A stretch of 64,000 nt of DNA. Origin: Erwinia piriflorinigrans CFBP 5888 (GTDB taxonomy: Bacteria; Pseudomonadota; Gammaproteobacteria; Enterobacterales; Enterobacteriaceae). The notes beneath the pieces were generated by a model. The model saw only the letters and a program-made list of their open reading frames with translations, was not told the origin of the DNA and made no database searches. The DNA lies in assembly GCF_001050515.1 (NCBI RefSeq), contig NZ_CAHS01000015.1, positions 372,001-436,000 of the forward strand, written 5' to 3'. Below are positions 1 to 9,202 of this stretch, in pieces (the stretch's first letter is position 1; the number at the start of each line of letters is the position of its first letter). The translations under genes and the position numbers were made by a program.

Positions 1-222
1 CTTTGGAGCCGGTGGAAACAATCACCTTCTTACCGGAGCGTAAGGCAGGCGCGAGATAAGCATAGGTTTTACCGGTGCCGGTGCCGGCTTCAACCACCAG
101 CTCACTTTTACTGTCAATGGCGCGTGCCACCGCAGCGGCCATCTCACGCTGGGGTTCTCGCGGCCGGAAGCCTGGTATCGCCTGCGCCAAGGCGCCATCT
201 GCTGCAAAATCGTCTGTCACAT
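1..222 (-). CDS. yoaA: YoaA, DinG-family ATP-dependent DNA helicase (N-terminal part, cut by window edge)
   Basis: The 74 visible codons begin at a GTG; no in-frame ATG lies near. They read VTDDFAADG..., then a PREPQ segment (Q-motif-like) and a Walker A motif EAGTGTGKT around residues 46-54. This is the N-terminus of the XPD/DinG-type superfamily 2 helicase YoaA, which E. coli uses with the HolC clamp-loader subunit in repair of stalled forks (family knowledge). The remainder, including the iron-sulfur cluster region, lies left of the window. The next gene to the right is unrelated accessory DNA, whereas in E. coli yoaB is the direct neighbour. Confidence 0.93.
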
Positions 223-981
223 ATCCTCACGGGCGGTAGAAACGGCTGTAATTATGTCAGTAGGTTTTTACATATGCAAAATAATTGGAATTAGAAAATT
301 GAACACGAACTTTAATCGGATGTAGCCGGCGCATGCCTGCATTTCACTGCATAAAAACCAGGTAATAGTACTTTAGATGCCACTTAAAAGGAAATATCAA
401 CACAACTTTGTTAGTTAATAATAAACTTGTGGCGTTGCCTAAATTTCCAACCCTTAATTACTATAATAGAGTAATTGATGTGAAGTATAATAATGATCAA
501 ACCTCTAAGGCTCATTATAGACATCCACCATTTTGTTATAAACTGAATGCAGCAATACCCCCTCCCTCTTATATCGCTGTTATATCAAAAGATTTGGAAG
601 TGATACTATCTATCCACCCCCAACTTGGGTTATTGAGAATGCGACCATGCCTTGCCCGACACCTCATATTTACATGTTAAAAATAAGGATGAATTGACAA
701 CATTTTCGTATAGCTAAAGCCATAAATCATTATATATAAACACAGATGATCACCTAAAAGAAAATTCAGGCTAAATCAGTTCAATACAGACTATAAATCG
801 ACGGTTATTCTATGCTTTTATGGTAATTTCATTTTTTAAGTGATAGGTTCTGCATGATAGGTTATTTGAATATGAAATAAATTGTAACCTTATAAAAATT
901 AGCAACGAAACTTTCACTTGACTTTTGGCAACAAGTTAATGCATAAATCAATGATTAACCTGATGAAAAGTAGAGTGATTT
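223..981. other. AT-rich intergenic stretch without a convincing gene
   Basis: About 760 bases, clearly richer in A and T than the flanking core genes. The only open frame of note (408-680, TTG start, no ribosome site) has a composition unlike a protein and no recognisable motif, so it is not called. A TTGACT at 918-923, followed at 17-18 bases by GCATAA/CATAAA, could be the promoter of the gene at 982. The base composition suggests acquired DNA. Confidence 0.6.
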
Positions 982-1617
982 ATGAACAGTTCCTATGAAA
1001 GATTTGAAAGTTTGGGCGACAATTGCGAATTCTCCTTTTTCCTCAGAGATCAAGGCATTGACAATGGAAGCTTGTTCAAATGGACGTTAATTAAAAACTA
1101 CAATTCGTTGCTAAATTTAGTTAAAAATGACTTCAAAAACCTTTATCAACTCGAAAATCTTGAACCTTCATGGAGTGACATGGTTTTGGACAAAGAGAAT
1201 GATATTTGTTTTCACACAGAGATGTTTAGCGATCAAGTTAATGGCGAATGGACTTGGCGTTACTCTTCAGATAAAAATAAAGAAATTCATAATAACGAAA
1301 CTCAAAAAATTAATTACCTGATCGAAAAAATTAGAAAAAGCATAGTCAATGAAGAAAAAATTTTTGTTGTGAAACGCAATGATAACACCATTGATACTGA
1401 GGTTTTAGAGTTATCCGAATACCTATCAACCATTGGCGCTTGTAAGATCTTATATGTTAAAAGTAGCAATACTGATAGCCAGCTAGGTAATATTGAAAAA
1501 CACTCTGACAATCTTTATGTTTCATACATTACCCGTTTCGCAGACTACAGCACTGCCGACAACTACTCAAAAGAAGGTTGGGAATTAATTATCAATAATG
1601 CACTGGAAGTGATGTGA
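982..1617 (+). CDS. Uncharacterised protein with N-terminal GDNCEF motif (orphan, probably acquired)
   Basis: This 211-residue protein has no signal peptide and no membrane span. Near the N-terminus it reads FESLGDNCEFSFFLRDQGI and then GSLFKW. A GDNCEF...G(L)F.W pattern occurs, as I recall, in a poorly described family scattered through proteobacteria and sometimes compared with papain-like DUF1796 proteins, where the Cys would be the nucleophile. The family link and any catalytic role are inference. The rest is rich in Asn, Lys, Ile and Glu, matching the AT-rich DNA and unlike the neighbouring core genes. It stands alone, with yoaA divergent on one side and an IS remnant on the other. The ATG is preceded by a weak purine-rich AGAGTG. 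It is probably a transferred cargo gene. Confidence 0.7.
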   Translation: MNSSYERFESLGDNCEFSFFLRDQGIDNGSLFKWTLIKNYNSLLNLVKNDFKNLYQLENLEPSWSDMVLDKENDICFHTEMFSDQVNGEWTWRYSSDKNKEIHNNETQKINYLIEKIRKSIVNEEKIFVVKRNDNTIDTEVLELSEYLSTIGACKILYVKSSNTDSQLGNIEKHSDNLYVSYITRFADYSTADNYSKEGWELIINNALEVM

Positions 1618-1720
1618 CAGGTTTCGTTCGATAACAATTGATAGGTGATTTCAAGCTAAACGTATTTCATAGTAAGTCAAATATTTATGAAAAACGTTGA
1701 AAAATATTTCTCCAGCGAAC

Positions 1721-1962
1721 TGCCCCCAAAAAGTTGGACACCTAACTGATTAAGGTGCAGTTTTTTTATGGTGAAGCCAAAATATTATCTAAGCAGTAAC
1801 AATGGAAAAGCGCCTCCCACAAGTACTGATACCGTTCCGAAAGCGCTTTTGGCCCAGCTTCGTTACCCCAAAGCGGAGAGCCCGTATAAAAAAAAACTTA
1901 AGGCCATAGTTCAAAGCGAGAGAAGCGGCGAAATCCATACCCCTGTCTATATAAGGCATTGA
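1721..1962 (+). mobile_element. IS3-family insertion sequence remnant (left end)
   Basis: The sequence beginning TGCCCCCAAAAAGTTGGACA (1721-1740) is the characteristic terminus of many IS3-family elements (TG..CCCC..AAGTTGGACA). A short leader and the start of an OrfA-like frame at 1768 follow. No transposase core (DDE) and no matching right-hand inverted repeat are seen before yoaB, so only a decayed left end remains. It lies beside the orphan gene at 982 and may have taken part in its arrival or in later deletion. Confidence 0.65.
1768..1962 (+). pseudogene. IS3-family OrfA fragment with internal deletion
   Basis: The 64-codon frame starts MVKPKY, typical of an IS3-family OrfA N-terminus. 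The helix-turn-helix is missing, and the frame then runs into LRYPKAESPYKKKLKAIVQ, which resembles the OrfA C-terminal leucine-zipper end (LRYLRAENAYLKKLKAL in intact copies, from memory). It therefore looks like the two ends of OrfA joined by an internal deletion. OrfB is absent. It is non-functional as a transposase. Confidence 0.5.
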
Positions 1963-2099
1963 TTTTCTTATATTTAAAACATCTACTCTGTAGTTATATC
2001 CTCATATATATCTGCCTACACACTCCACCCTTCAGATGACAGGTCATACCCATCTGTGCCAGTCTGATGCGGTTTTAGTCGAGATGAAAAGGAACCAGT

Positions 2100-2444
2100 A
2101 TGACCATCGAACGCATTGACCCCGAACACCGCATGTCCGAAGCAGTAATCCACAATGATACTGTGTACTACACCAGCGTGCCGGATAATCTGGATGACGA
2201 CGCTGAAGCACAGACGGCGAATGCACTTGCCACCATCGATAAGCTGCTCACCCGCGTTGGGTCCGATAAAAGCAAAATTTTGGATGCTACCCTGTTTCTG
2301 GTACACAAAGAGGATTTTGCAGCAATGAATCGTGCATGGGATGCGTGGGTATCGCCGGGCAACGCACCGGTACGCTGCACCGTGCAGTCAAACCTGATGA
2401 ATGAAAAGTATCGGGTGGAAATTAAAATTATTGCGGCAAAATAG
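2100..2444 (+). CDS. yoaB: YoaB, RidA/YjgF-family protein
   Basis: This 114-residue protein is the length of E. coli YoaB and very similar to it (MTI.RID.E.R.S..VIHN, LDATLFL, NRAWDAWV, APVRCTVQ, VEIKIIAA). It belongs to the RidA/YjgF/YER057c/UK114 superfamily, trimeric cytosolic proteins. RidA itself hydrolyses reactive enamine/imine intermediates of PLP enzymes. The Arg of the PVRCTVQ segment corresponds to the conserved Arg of the active-site cleft. The substrate of YoaB itself is not established. A GGAACC lies 7-12 bases before the ATG. It is monocistronic and ends at a bidirectional terminator shared with yoaH. Confidence 0.92.
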   Translation: MTIERIDPEHRMSEAVIHNDTVYYTSVPDNLDDDAEAQTANALATIDKLLTRVGSDKSKILDATLFLVHKEDFAAMNRAWDAWVSPGNAPVRCTVQSNLMNEKYRVEIKIIAAK

Positions 2445-2450
2445 TCTGTT

Positions 2451-2475
2451 CCCCTGCCAACTCTGGCAGGGGTTT
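2451..2475. terminator. Bidirectional terminator between yoaB and yoaH
   Basis: A 9-bp perfect stem, CCCCTGCCA (2451-2459) with TGGCAGGGG (2464-2472), and a 4-base loop, followed by TTT. It lies between convergent yoaB and yoaH. Confidence 0.8.
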
Positions 2476-2481
2476 AACGAT

Positions 2482-2709
2482 TTATTCTTCTTCCGGCTCT
2501 TCTTCGTCGTGGTTGTTGTCGCCCATGTAATCTTCTTCGTCTTCGTCGAACATCACGGCAACATGCCCACCGGTATGGTTCTCACGGATTTCTGCCGCCA
2601 CCATGCCGATCGCCTGACCGCTGCTCATTCCCTCGGCCATCAGCTGCTGGATGCGTTCTACCGCCTGTTGCTGCTGTTCATATGACAGCGCGGGTAATCC
2701 TGTGAACAT
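2482..2709 (-). CDS. yoaH: YoaH, UPF0181 family protein with acidic tail
   Basis: 75 residues. The first ~50 match the UPF0181 family ([37 protein letters not shown]). The E. coli protein, as I recall, is 59 residues. The present protein carries a longer, almost purely acidic C-terminus (runs such as DEDEED and EEEPEEE, from about residue 55). Function is unknown. The start follows a GAGG-type site. It converges with yoaB through a shared terminator and is divergent from pabB. Confidence 0.9.
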   Translation of the reverse strand: MFTGLPALSYEQQQQAVERIQQLMAEGMSSGQAIGMVAAEIRENHTGGHVAVMFDEDEEDYMGDNNHDEEEPEEE

Positions 2710-2832
2710 AAGTCATTCCTCGGTGTTTTTGCGACGCGGATTATTTCACGGGTGACAAAGAGATGCCAGCAGGATAAAAATATGTCAGGCTTATCCACCT
2801 GTAACCGTAATCATCACGACTGCTGAAAAAAC

Positions 2833-4188
2833 ATGCCACCTGTTTATCATCCTCTCCCCTACGCCCCCGAGGCCGTTGAGCATCAGTTCGCCGCTCTCTC
2901 CCATTTACCGTGGGCAATGCTGCTGCATTCAGGATTTGCCGATCATAGCGATAACCGTTTCGATATTCTGGTCGCCGAGCCGCTTGTAACGTTGACAACG
3001 TGTGGAGAGCAAACGGAGATTGCGTCACAGGGGCAATTGGTGAACAGCGGCGAAGATCCTCTGCTGCTGCTCCAACAGCAGCTGGACGACTGTGGTTTGC
3101 AGGCAGGGCATCACGACGATCTGCCTTTTCAGGGCGGCGCGCTCGGCCTGTTTGGCTACGATCTCGGTCGCCGTTTTGAGAAATTGCCCGAGCGAGCCGA
3201 GCAACAGCTCACCACGCCGGATATGGCCGTTGGCATCTATGACTGGGCGCTCATTGCCGATCACCATCGCCACACCCTGACTCTTGTCGTGCACGGCGAC
3301 ATTGGCAGCAGACTGCAATGGTTGACAGCGCAGCGTCCACCACGGTCTGAGCCATTCAGGCTCACCAGCCGCTGGCAGGCAAATATGTCTCGCGCCGAGT
3401 ATGGCGAAAAATTCCGCCAGGTTCAGCAATGGCTGCTGTCTGGCGACTGTTATCAGGTCAATCTGGCACAGCGTTTTGCTGCAACCTACCACGGGGATGA
3501 GTGGCAGGCATTTTGCAGGCTGTGCCAGGCTAACCGTGCTCCTTTCAGCGCATTTTTGCGCCTGCCTGACAGCGTTATTCTCAGTCTGTCCCCCGAACGC
3601 TTCATTAAGCTTGAACAGCAGCAGATTGAAACCCGACCGATCAAAGGAACCTTGCCGCGCCTCGCCGATCCCACCGCCGATCGCCTGCAGGGAGAGAAGC
3701 TGGCGCAGTCGCCTAAAGACCGCAGTGAAAATCTGATGATAGTTGACCTGTTGCGTAATGATATCGGTCGCGTTGCCACACCGGGTAGTGTTGAAGTCCC
3801 CCAACTGTTCGTGGTGGAGCCATTCCCGGCCGTTCATCACCTGGTCAGTACCATTACGGCTAAACTGAAACCCGGATTAACCGCCAGCGATCTTCTACGC
3901 GCCAGCTTTCCCGGCGGCTCGATTACTGGCGCACCTAAGGTCAGATCGATGGAAATTATCGAAGCTCTGGAGCCGCAGCGGCGCAACGCATGGTGTGGCA
4001 GCATTGGCTATCTCAGTGTCTGCGGGCGCATGGACACCAGTATTACCATCCGCACGCTGATCGCCGAACGTGGCACCTTCTACTGTGCGGCAGGAGGCGG
4101 GATCGTTGCCGACAGTGATGAAGCGGCGGAATATCAGGAAACCTTTGATAAGGTGAACCGTATTCTGCCCTGTCTGGAGTCCCATTAA
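2833..4188 (+). CDS. pabB: Aminodeoxychorismate synthase component I
   Basis: PabB (451 residues; E. coli 453) combines with the glutamine amidotransferase PabA to convert chorismate to 4-amino-4-deoxychorismate for folate synthesis in the cytosol. The N-terminal anthranilate-synthase-type domain covers about residues 10-150 and the chorismate-binding domain about 180-445. The PIKGT motif at 269-273 carries the Lys that forms the covalent intermediate in PabB proteins. [11 protein letters not shown] and AGGGIVADS are the conserved C-terminal active-site motifs. nudL starts two bases after the stop codon, so the two are probably co-transcribed, as in E. coli. Confidence 0.97.
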   Translation: MPPVYHPLPYAPEAVEHQFAALSHLPWAMLLHSGFADHSDNRFDILVAEPLVTLTTCGEQTEIASQGQLVNSGEDPLLLLQQQLDDCGLQAGHHDDLPFQGGALGLFGYDLGRRFEKLPERAEQQLTTPDMAVGIYDWALIADHHRHTLTLVVHGDIGSRLQWLTAQRPPRSEPFRLTSRWQANMSRAEYGEKFRQVQQWLLSGDCYQVNLAQRFAATYHGDEWQAFCRLCQANRAPFSAFLRLPDSVILSLSPERFIKLEQQQIETRPIKGTLPRLADPTADRLQGEKLAQSPKDRSENLMIVDLLRNDIGRVATPGSVEVPQLFVVEPFPAVHHLVSTITAKLKPGLTASDLLRASFPGGSITGAPKVRSMEIIEALEPQRRNAWCGSIGYLSVCGRMDTSITIRTLIAERGTFYCAAGGGIVADSDEAAEYQETFDKVNRILPCLESH

Positions 4189-4189
4189 G

Positions 4190-4765
4190 ATGAGCCATAG
4201 CCAGCCCGGGCTGGAACCTTTCCTGTCACGTTTTCTGCTGCAAATGCCGGCCAGTCAGCACTATGGTTTACCCCGACGCCAGGCGGCGGTGCTGGTTCCT
4301 ATTATTGCACGTCCTGTGCCGACCCTGCTGCTGACTCGACGTGCTGCCACGCTACGTAAGCATGCGGGTCAGGTGGCTTTCCCGGGAGGAATGAGAGACG
4401 CTAACGACAATTTCCCCATCACAACCGCTCTGCGAGAAGCGCAGGAAGAGGTGGCTATTCCCCCCAATGCGGTGAGTGTGATCGGCATCCTGCCCCCGGT
4501 GACCAGCAGTACCGGTTTTCAGGTCACACCGGTCGTTGGGATTTTACCTACAGGTATTCGCTGGCACGCAAACCCGGGGGAAGTTGAGTCGGTATTTGAG
4601 ATGCCGTTAGAAGAGGCGTTGCGTCTGAGTCGCTATTCACCTTTGGATATCCAACGCGCAGGTCACCATCATCGCGTATGGCTTTCCTGGTTTGACGACT
4701 ACTTTATCTGGGGCATGACTGCCAATATTATCCGTCAGCTTAGTCTGCAAACCGCCATCCCCTGA
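4190..4765 (+). CDS. nudL: NudL, CoA diphosphatase-type Nudix hydrolase
   Basis: 191 residues (E. coli NudL 192). The Nudix box lies at about residues 66-90 (GGMRDANDN..., then REAQEEVAI), with the metal-binding REXXEE core intact. The preceding LLLTRR...[10 protein letters not shown] is the UPF0035 signature that marks the coenzyme A pyrophosphatase subfamily. The enzyme would cleave CoA and related nucleoside diphosphates in the cytosol. It lies directly behind pabB with no separate promoter space, so it is translated from the pabB message. Confidence 0.93.
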   Translation: MSHSQPGLEPFLSRFLLQMPASQHYGLPRRQAAVLVPIIARPVPTLLLTRRAATLRKHAGQVAFPGGMRDANDNFPITTALREAQEEVAIPPNAVSVIGILPPVTSSTGFQVTPVVGILPTGIRWHANPGEVESVFEMPLEEALRLSRYSPLDIQRAGHHHRVWLSWFDDYFIWGMTANIIRQLSLQTAIP

Positions 4766-4952
4766 TAAGACAACCACAATGTAGCCATATCCTGCACCAG
4801 GCTATCTTTACATTATTTTTCACCAAAATAGGGCTTTCTTTCGATCCTAATCACTGCAATATGGCTGGATTTCATTTATATTCCTCGCAGAATTGGAGGG
4901 TGTTGACTTACCCCTCCCACCAGAACATATAAATCCTTTAAGGAGCACTAGC

Positions 4953-6320
4953 GTGATTAGCGTTTTCGACATGTTTAAGATCGGCATAGGCCCGTCGAGT
5001 TCTCATACGGTAGGCCCAATGAAAGCCGGCAAACAGTTCGTCGACGATCTGGTGAACAATCATCAGCTCTCCTCGGTGACGCGCATTGCTGTCGATGTCT
5101 ATGGTTCTCTTTCTCTGACGGGTAAAGGCCACCACACTGATATCGCTATTATTATGGGGCTTTCTGGCGCTTCGCCGCAAAGCGTTGATATTGACGCCAT
5201 ACCCGGCTTTATTCGCGATGTTGAGCAGCGTCAACGCCTGCTGCTGGCCGACGGTGCGCATGAGGTCGACTTCCCACGGGAAGGCGGCATGGTATTCCGC
5301 AGCGACAATCTTTCTCTCCATGAAAACGCCATGAGTATCCATGCTTTTGCTGGCGATCTAAAAATCTACAGCAAGACGTATTATTCGGTCGGCGGGGGTT
5401 TTATTGTCGATGAAGAGCATTTCGGCCAGACCACACTGGATGAGGTGTCCGTGCCTTATCCTTTCCATTCTGCAAAAGAGATGCTGGCCCATTGCCAAAT
5501 GACCGGATTGTCATTGTCTGGCATGGTGCTGAAAAACGAACTTGCCATCCACAACAGTCGTGCAGACATTGAACGCTATTTTGCTGATATCTGGCAAACC
5601 ATGCGCGACTGTATCGATCGCGGTTTAAATACCGAAGGCGTGCTGCCCGGCCCGCTGCGCGTGCCACGCCGTGCCTCTGCCCTGCGCCGCCTGTTGGTCT
5701 CTTCCGACAAACTCTCCAGCGACCCAATGAACGTCATAGACTGGGTAAATATGTTTGCGTTGGCGGTTAACGAAGAAAATGCCGCCGGTGGACGCGTTGT
5801 GACTGCCCCAACCAACGGTGCCTGTGGCATTGTGCCGGCGGTTTTGGCCTACTATGATCACTTTATTGAATCCGTCAGCCCGGATATTTTCATCCGCTAC
5901 TTTATGGCGGCCGGTGCGATAGGCATCCTGTATAAGATGAATGCTTCTATCTCTGGCGCTGAAGTCGGCTGTCAGGGAGAGGTTGGCGTTGCTTGCTCAA
6001 TGGCCGCAGCAGGATTGGCAGAGCTGCTGGGAGCCAGTCCTGAACAGGTGTGCGTTGCGGCTGAAATCGGTATGGAACACAATCTAGGACTCACCTGTGA
6101 CCCCGTCGCGGGCCAGGTTCAGGTTCCCTGCATCGAGCGTAATGCGATTGCCTCGGTCAAAGCGATTAACTCTGCGCGTATGGCGATGCGCCGCACCAGT
6201 GAAGCGCGTGTATCGCTGGATAAAGTGATCGAAACCATGTACGAAACCGGCAAGGATATGAATGCCAAATACCGCGAGACTTCTCGTGGTGGGTTGGCAA
6301 TAAAAGTTCAGTGCGATTAA
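4953..6320 (+). CDS. sdaA: L-serine dehydratase 1
   Basis: Iron-sulfur L-serine ammonia-lyase converting serine to pyruvate and ammonia. I choose the GTG at 4953: it follows AAGGAG by seven bases and gives 455 residues, the E. coli length (454), starting ISVFDMFKIGIGPSSSHT. The frame stays open upstream to 4893 but has no ribosome site there. The beta domain includes SSSHTVGPM near residue 15. The C-terminal alpha domain contains the cluster cysteines (NGACGIVP, GVACSMAAAG, LTCDPVAG, VPCIERN). A strong intrinsic terminator follows. The 187-base leader shows no clear operator. Confidence 0.96.
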   Translation: MISVFDMFKIGIGPSSSHTVGPMKAGKQFVDDLVNNHQLSSVTRIAVDVYGSLSLTGKGHHTDIAIIMGLSGASPQSVDIDAIPGFIRDVEQRQRLLLADGAHEVDFPREGGMVFRSDNLSLHENAMSIHAFAGDLKIYSKTYYSVGGGFIVDEEHFGQTTLDEVSVPYPFHSAKEMLAHCQMTGLSLSGMVLKNELAIHNSRADIERYFADIWQTMRDCIDRGLNTEGVLPGPLRVPRRASALRRLLVSSDKLSSDPMNVIDWVNMFALAVNEENAAGGRVVTAPTNGACGIVPAVLAYYDHFIESVSPDIFIRYFMAAGAIGILYKMNASISGAEVGCQGEVGVACSMAAAGLAELLGASPEQVCVAAEIGMEHNLGLTCDPVAGQVQVPCIERNAIASVKAINSARMAMRRTSEARVSLDKVIETMYETGKDMNAKYRETSRGGLAIKVQCD

Positions 6321-6327
6321 TAAAGAC

Positions 6328-6357
6328 AAAAAAACCGGGGAAATCCCCGGTTTTTTT
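6328..6357. terminator. Bidirectional terminator between sdaA and yoaE
   Basis: An A tract, a stem CCGGGG/CCCCGG (6335-6350) with loop AAAT, and then a run of seven T. It is symmetrical enough to stop both convergent genes. Confidence 0.9.
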
Positions 6358-6368
6358 ATTGATGGCGA

Positions 6369-7922
6369 TTAATGCTCTTCTTCATCCTGCTGCCTGGTGA
6401 CACGCACCAGATCCACACGATAGTCGGTAGCTTCGACAATCTGGAAGCGCAAAGGCGGCAACTCGATGACATCTCCAGGCTTAGGCAACTGACCTTTTTG
6501 TTCAATCAACAGACCCGCCAGGGAAGCGTGATCGTCTTCCGGCTTGACCAAATCCTGATTATCCAGCAAATGCTGTAGTGAGTGCAGGTCCGTCCCGCCC
6601 TTCACCAACCAACCATCTCCATCAGCAATGATGTCCGGCGTTTCATCTTCGTCCGGGAATTCACCGGCAATCGCTTCCAGCACATCCAGCGGGGTGATCA
6701 AGCCCTGTACCACACCAAACTCGTTGGTTACCACGACAAAACTGCCCTTGGCACGGCGCAGTACCCCCAAAAGATTCAGCGGATCAAGGGTCTCCGGCAC
6801 GATGATTGGCGGCGTGGCGGCGGCGAATGTGGCAACGTCGACCCCATGATCTAAAGCGACCAGTAACTCTTTTGCACGCACCACACCGACAATCTCATCC
6901 AGCTCACCACGGCAAACCGGGAACAGGCTGTGCGGCGTATCCAATAGTTGAATACGAATTGCATCAACGGGAAGGGTTGCATCAACCCAGGAGATTTCAC
7001 CACGAGGCGTCATGATGCTACGTACCGAGCGCGAAGCCAGGGTCAGCACACCGTTGATCATGTAACGCTCTTCGTCTTTGAACGCTTCCTGAGGCATAAC
7101 GGTGGTAACTTCGCTGCTTTCACTATTATGGCTTTCGTTCTGCCGACGGCCGCCCATTAGCCGTTGTATCGCCTCGGCGGTACGCGCGCGCATTGGCCGA
7201 CGCTCTTGATGGCGCACGAAATTCCGCCGCGCAATCTGGTTAAACAACTCAATCAATATTGAGAAACCGATTGCGGCATAAAGGTAACCTTTCGGAATAT
7301 GGAATCCAAAACCTTCAGCCACCAGGCTAAGACCAATCATCAGCAGGAAGCTAAGGCACAGTACGACCACCGTGGGATGAGCGTTAACAAAGTTAGTCAA
7401 CGGTTTCGACGCCAGCAGCATGACACCCATAGCAACCACAACAGCCGTCATCATCACGGGAAGGTTGTTTACCATACCTACCGCCGTGATCACTGCATCT
7501 AGCGAAAACACGGCGTCAAGAATAACGATTTGTACCACTACCGACCAGAAACTGGCGTAGCCTTTATTGCCTCCGCCATGCATCTCGCGGTTTTCCAACC
7601 GCTCGTGAAGCTCCATAGTGGCCTTGAATAACAGAAACAGCCCCCCCGCCAGCAGGATGAGGTCACGCCCCGAAAAACTGAAATCGCCCAGGCTGAATAA
7701 TGGACGGGTCAGAGTGACTATCCACGATATCAGTGACAGCAGACCTAAACGCATCACCATCGCCAGCGACAAGCCGATCAGACGGGCCTTATCGCGCTGC
7801 TTAGGGGGAAGCTTGTCAGCCAGTATGGCAATAAAGACCAGGTTATCGATGCCCAAGACGATTTCAAGAACGATCAGCGTCAGCAGACCGACCCAGATTG
7901 AGGGGTCTAAGAGAAATTCCAT
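6369..7922 (-). CDS. yoaE: YoaE, TerC-family inner-membrane protein with CBS and CorC/HlyC domains
   Basis: 517 residues from the ATG at 7922, which has GGAG six bases upstream and aligns with the E. coli start MEFL.DPSIW. The frame is open a further 23 codons but without support. The N-terminal ~230 residues form the seven-helix TerC-type membrane domain with acidic motifs EIVLGIDN and DAVFSLDAV typical of the family. A linker, a CBS pair (about 300-420, containing [14 protein letters not shown] and HSLFPVC) and a CorC_HlyC domain at the end follow. TerC relatives such as Alx and MeeY are linked to manganese export or metalation of secreted proteins; the role here is inferred. A ~200-base leader precedes the gene. 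Confidence 0.93.
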   Translation of the reverse strand: MEFLLDPSIWVGLLTLIVLEIVLGIDNLVFIAILADKLPPKQRDKARLIGLSLAMVMRLGLLSLISWIVTLTRPLFSLGDFSFSGRDLILLAGGLFLLFKATMELHERLENREMHGGGNKGYASFWSVVVQIVILDAVFSLDAVITAVGMVNNLPVMMTAVVVAMGVMLLASKPLTNFVNAHPTVVVLCLSFLLMIGLSLVAEGFGFHIPKGYLYAAIGFSILIELFNQIARRNFVRHQERRPMRARTAEAIQRLMGGRRQNESHNSESSEVTTVMPQEAFKDEERYMINGVLTLASRSVRSIMTPRGEISWVDATLPVDAIRIQLLDTPHSLFPVCRGELDEIVGVVRAKELLVALDHGVDVATFAAATPPIIVPETLDPLNLLGVLRRAKGSFVVVTNEFGVVQGLITPLDVLEAIAGEFPDEDETPDIIADGDGWLVKGGTDLHSLQHLLDNQDLVKPEDDHASLAGLLIEQKGQLPKPGDVIELPPLRFQIVEATDYRVDLVRVTRQQDEEEH

Positions 7923-7984
7923 GAAAGACTCCGGAAAAAGGAACGGGAAAGCGCAGCAAACGTTCGGTTGAACCTGCGACGAAT

Positions 7985-8110
7985 ATGACAATGGATAGTG
8001 TTAAGAGTCACGTCTGGGGACGTTGATAAAGATCCCGGGTAGCCCGGTTGCATGGTTAAGCGACTTCGGTGACAGTCCATAGGAAGGGTTGAGGCCCGTT
8101 ACTCCTGTAT
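7985..8110 (-). promoter_or_regulatory. Candidate structured leader of yoaE (possible yybP-ykoY-type manganese element)
   Basis: The yoaE message has about 200 untranslated bases. On the minus strand it contains ACAGGAGTAACGGGCC, then GACTGTCACCGAAGTC, and then GCAACCGGGCTACCCGGG. GGAGTA near the 5' end and a GC-rich 3' arm recall the yybP-ykoY manganese riboswitch that precedes other TerC-family genes such as alx. The match is partial and drawn by eye. It may instead be an ordinary structured leader. Confidence 0.33.
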
Positions 8111-8125
8111 AAAAAAAGGATCTCT

Positions 8126-8153
8126 ACTCTATCAGTTGACACATACAGGTCAA
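8126..8153 (-). promoter_or_regulatory. Sigma70-type promoter of yoaE
   Basis: On the minus strand, TTGACC (8153-8148), 16 bases, then TAGAGT (8131-8126). Transcription would start near 8119, giving a leader of ~197 bases before yoaE. Confidence 0.55.
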
Positions 8154-8210
8154 AATAATTTCTTACACTGCGCAACATTGAGCCATTGCGCAGTCGGTTT
8201 TGCACAGGAT

Positions 8211-9029
8211 TTAGCCGTCCCGCTGCCACAAACGCAGGGTAAAGTCCGTCTCGCAGGCGAACCGTTCGCTGGTGGCTAAAATCCCCCAGACTTCAGGACG
8301 GGCACGCCAGGCGAACGGGGTCATCTGCAACAGTGCTGCTGACTCTTCGCTGTTGAGCGTCATATCATAACTTAGCCGTTGCTGTTCAATGAGCGTGAAG
8401 CCCGGCATTTGTTCAGGGGTGTCGTCATGTAGCTGAACATCCTGATAGATCAGTGCTTTAAACTGCAACAGATGCCTGGGGCCGGGTGAGACGGTCAGTA
8501 CATAGCCCTGTGGCTTGACTACCCGCGCCAGCTCTGCTGCCTTGCACGGCGCATAGATACGCAATATGGCATCAAACTGGCTATCGCTGAACGGCAGGCG
8601 ATGGCTGGAAGCCACACAGAACTGGACGTTACGATACCGCCTGGCACCCGCGCGCACCGCGATTTTTGCCACATCCAGTCCGTGAACCTGTGCCAAACCA
8701 CGCGCCTGAAGACGGCTAGCGACATGCTGCGTGTAGTACCCTTCCCCACAGCCAATATCCAGTACGTTGACCGGAACTTCAGGCAACAGCTGCATCAACC
8801 AGTCACCTACCCGCTGCTGCAACGGCTGATAATGTCCTGCATCGAGGAAATTACGCCTTGCCTGCATCATATCCGCACTGTCTCCGGGTTGTTTAGAACG
8901 TTTATGCTGTACCGGCAGCAGATTGACATAACCCTCTTTGGCCTGGTCGAACTGATGCTTATTCTCACAGCGCCAGGTATGCCGTTCGAAGGTCAGCGGC
9001 TGCTGGCAAAGAGGACACTGGTACGACAT
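8211..9029 (-). CDS. rlmA: 23S rRNA (guanine745-N1)-methyltransferase
   Basis: 272 residues from the ATG at 9029, which has GGAG upstream and matches the E. coli start MS..CPLC. An N-terminal zinc site is formed by C5, C8, C21 and H25. The SAM-binding motif [11 protein letters not shown] lies at 89-99 in a Rossmann methyltransferase domain. The protein methylates N1 of G745 in helix 35 of 23S rRNA. An in-frame extension upstream of 9029 has no ribosome site and is rejected. Confidence 0.95.
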   Translation of the reverse strand: MSYQCPLCQQPLTFERHTWRCENKHQFDQAKEGYVNLLPVQHKRSKQPGDSADMMQARRNFLDAGHYQPLQQRVGDWLMQLLPEVPVNVLDIGCGEGYYTQHVASRLQARGLAQVHGLDVAKIAVRAGARRYRNVQFCVASSHRLPFSDSQFDAILRIYAPCKAAELARVVKPQGYVLTVSPGPRHLLQFKALIYQDVQLHDDTPEQMPGFTLIEQQRLSYDMTLNSEESAALLQMTPFAWRARPEVWGILATSERFACETDFTLRLWQRDG

Positions 9030-9111
9030 AACAACACTCCATAAACATAAGATGTGGCAGTTTACTGCAAAGCGACGGCAAAATCCCGCTGATCGGCTCC
9101 GGGAAAACAGT

Positions 9112-9140
9112 AAAAAAAGCCCCGTCATTTCTGACAGGGC
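9112..9140 (-). terminator. Intrinsic terminator of cspC
   Basis: On the minus strand, GCCCTGTCA, loop GAAA, TGACGGGGC (9140-9119, one mismatch), then seven T (9118-9112). It ends the yobF-cspC transcript upstream of rlmA. Confidence 0.88.
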
Positions 9141-9202
9141 TTAAATATTCAGATAGTGGACTGGATTACACGCAACGCGGTAATAACAAGCCCAGGTCGA
9201 AA

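Noticed and set aside
408-680. Open frame of 90 codons in the AT-rich spacer after yoaA
   Set aside because: TTG start, no ribosome site, no family resemblance and composition like translated non-coding DNA.
3025-3840. Long antisense frame (271 codons) opposite pabB
   Set aside because: pabB is unmistakable on the plus strand; long antisense frames are common opposite GC-rich genes.
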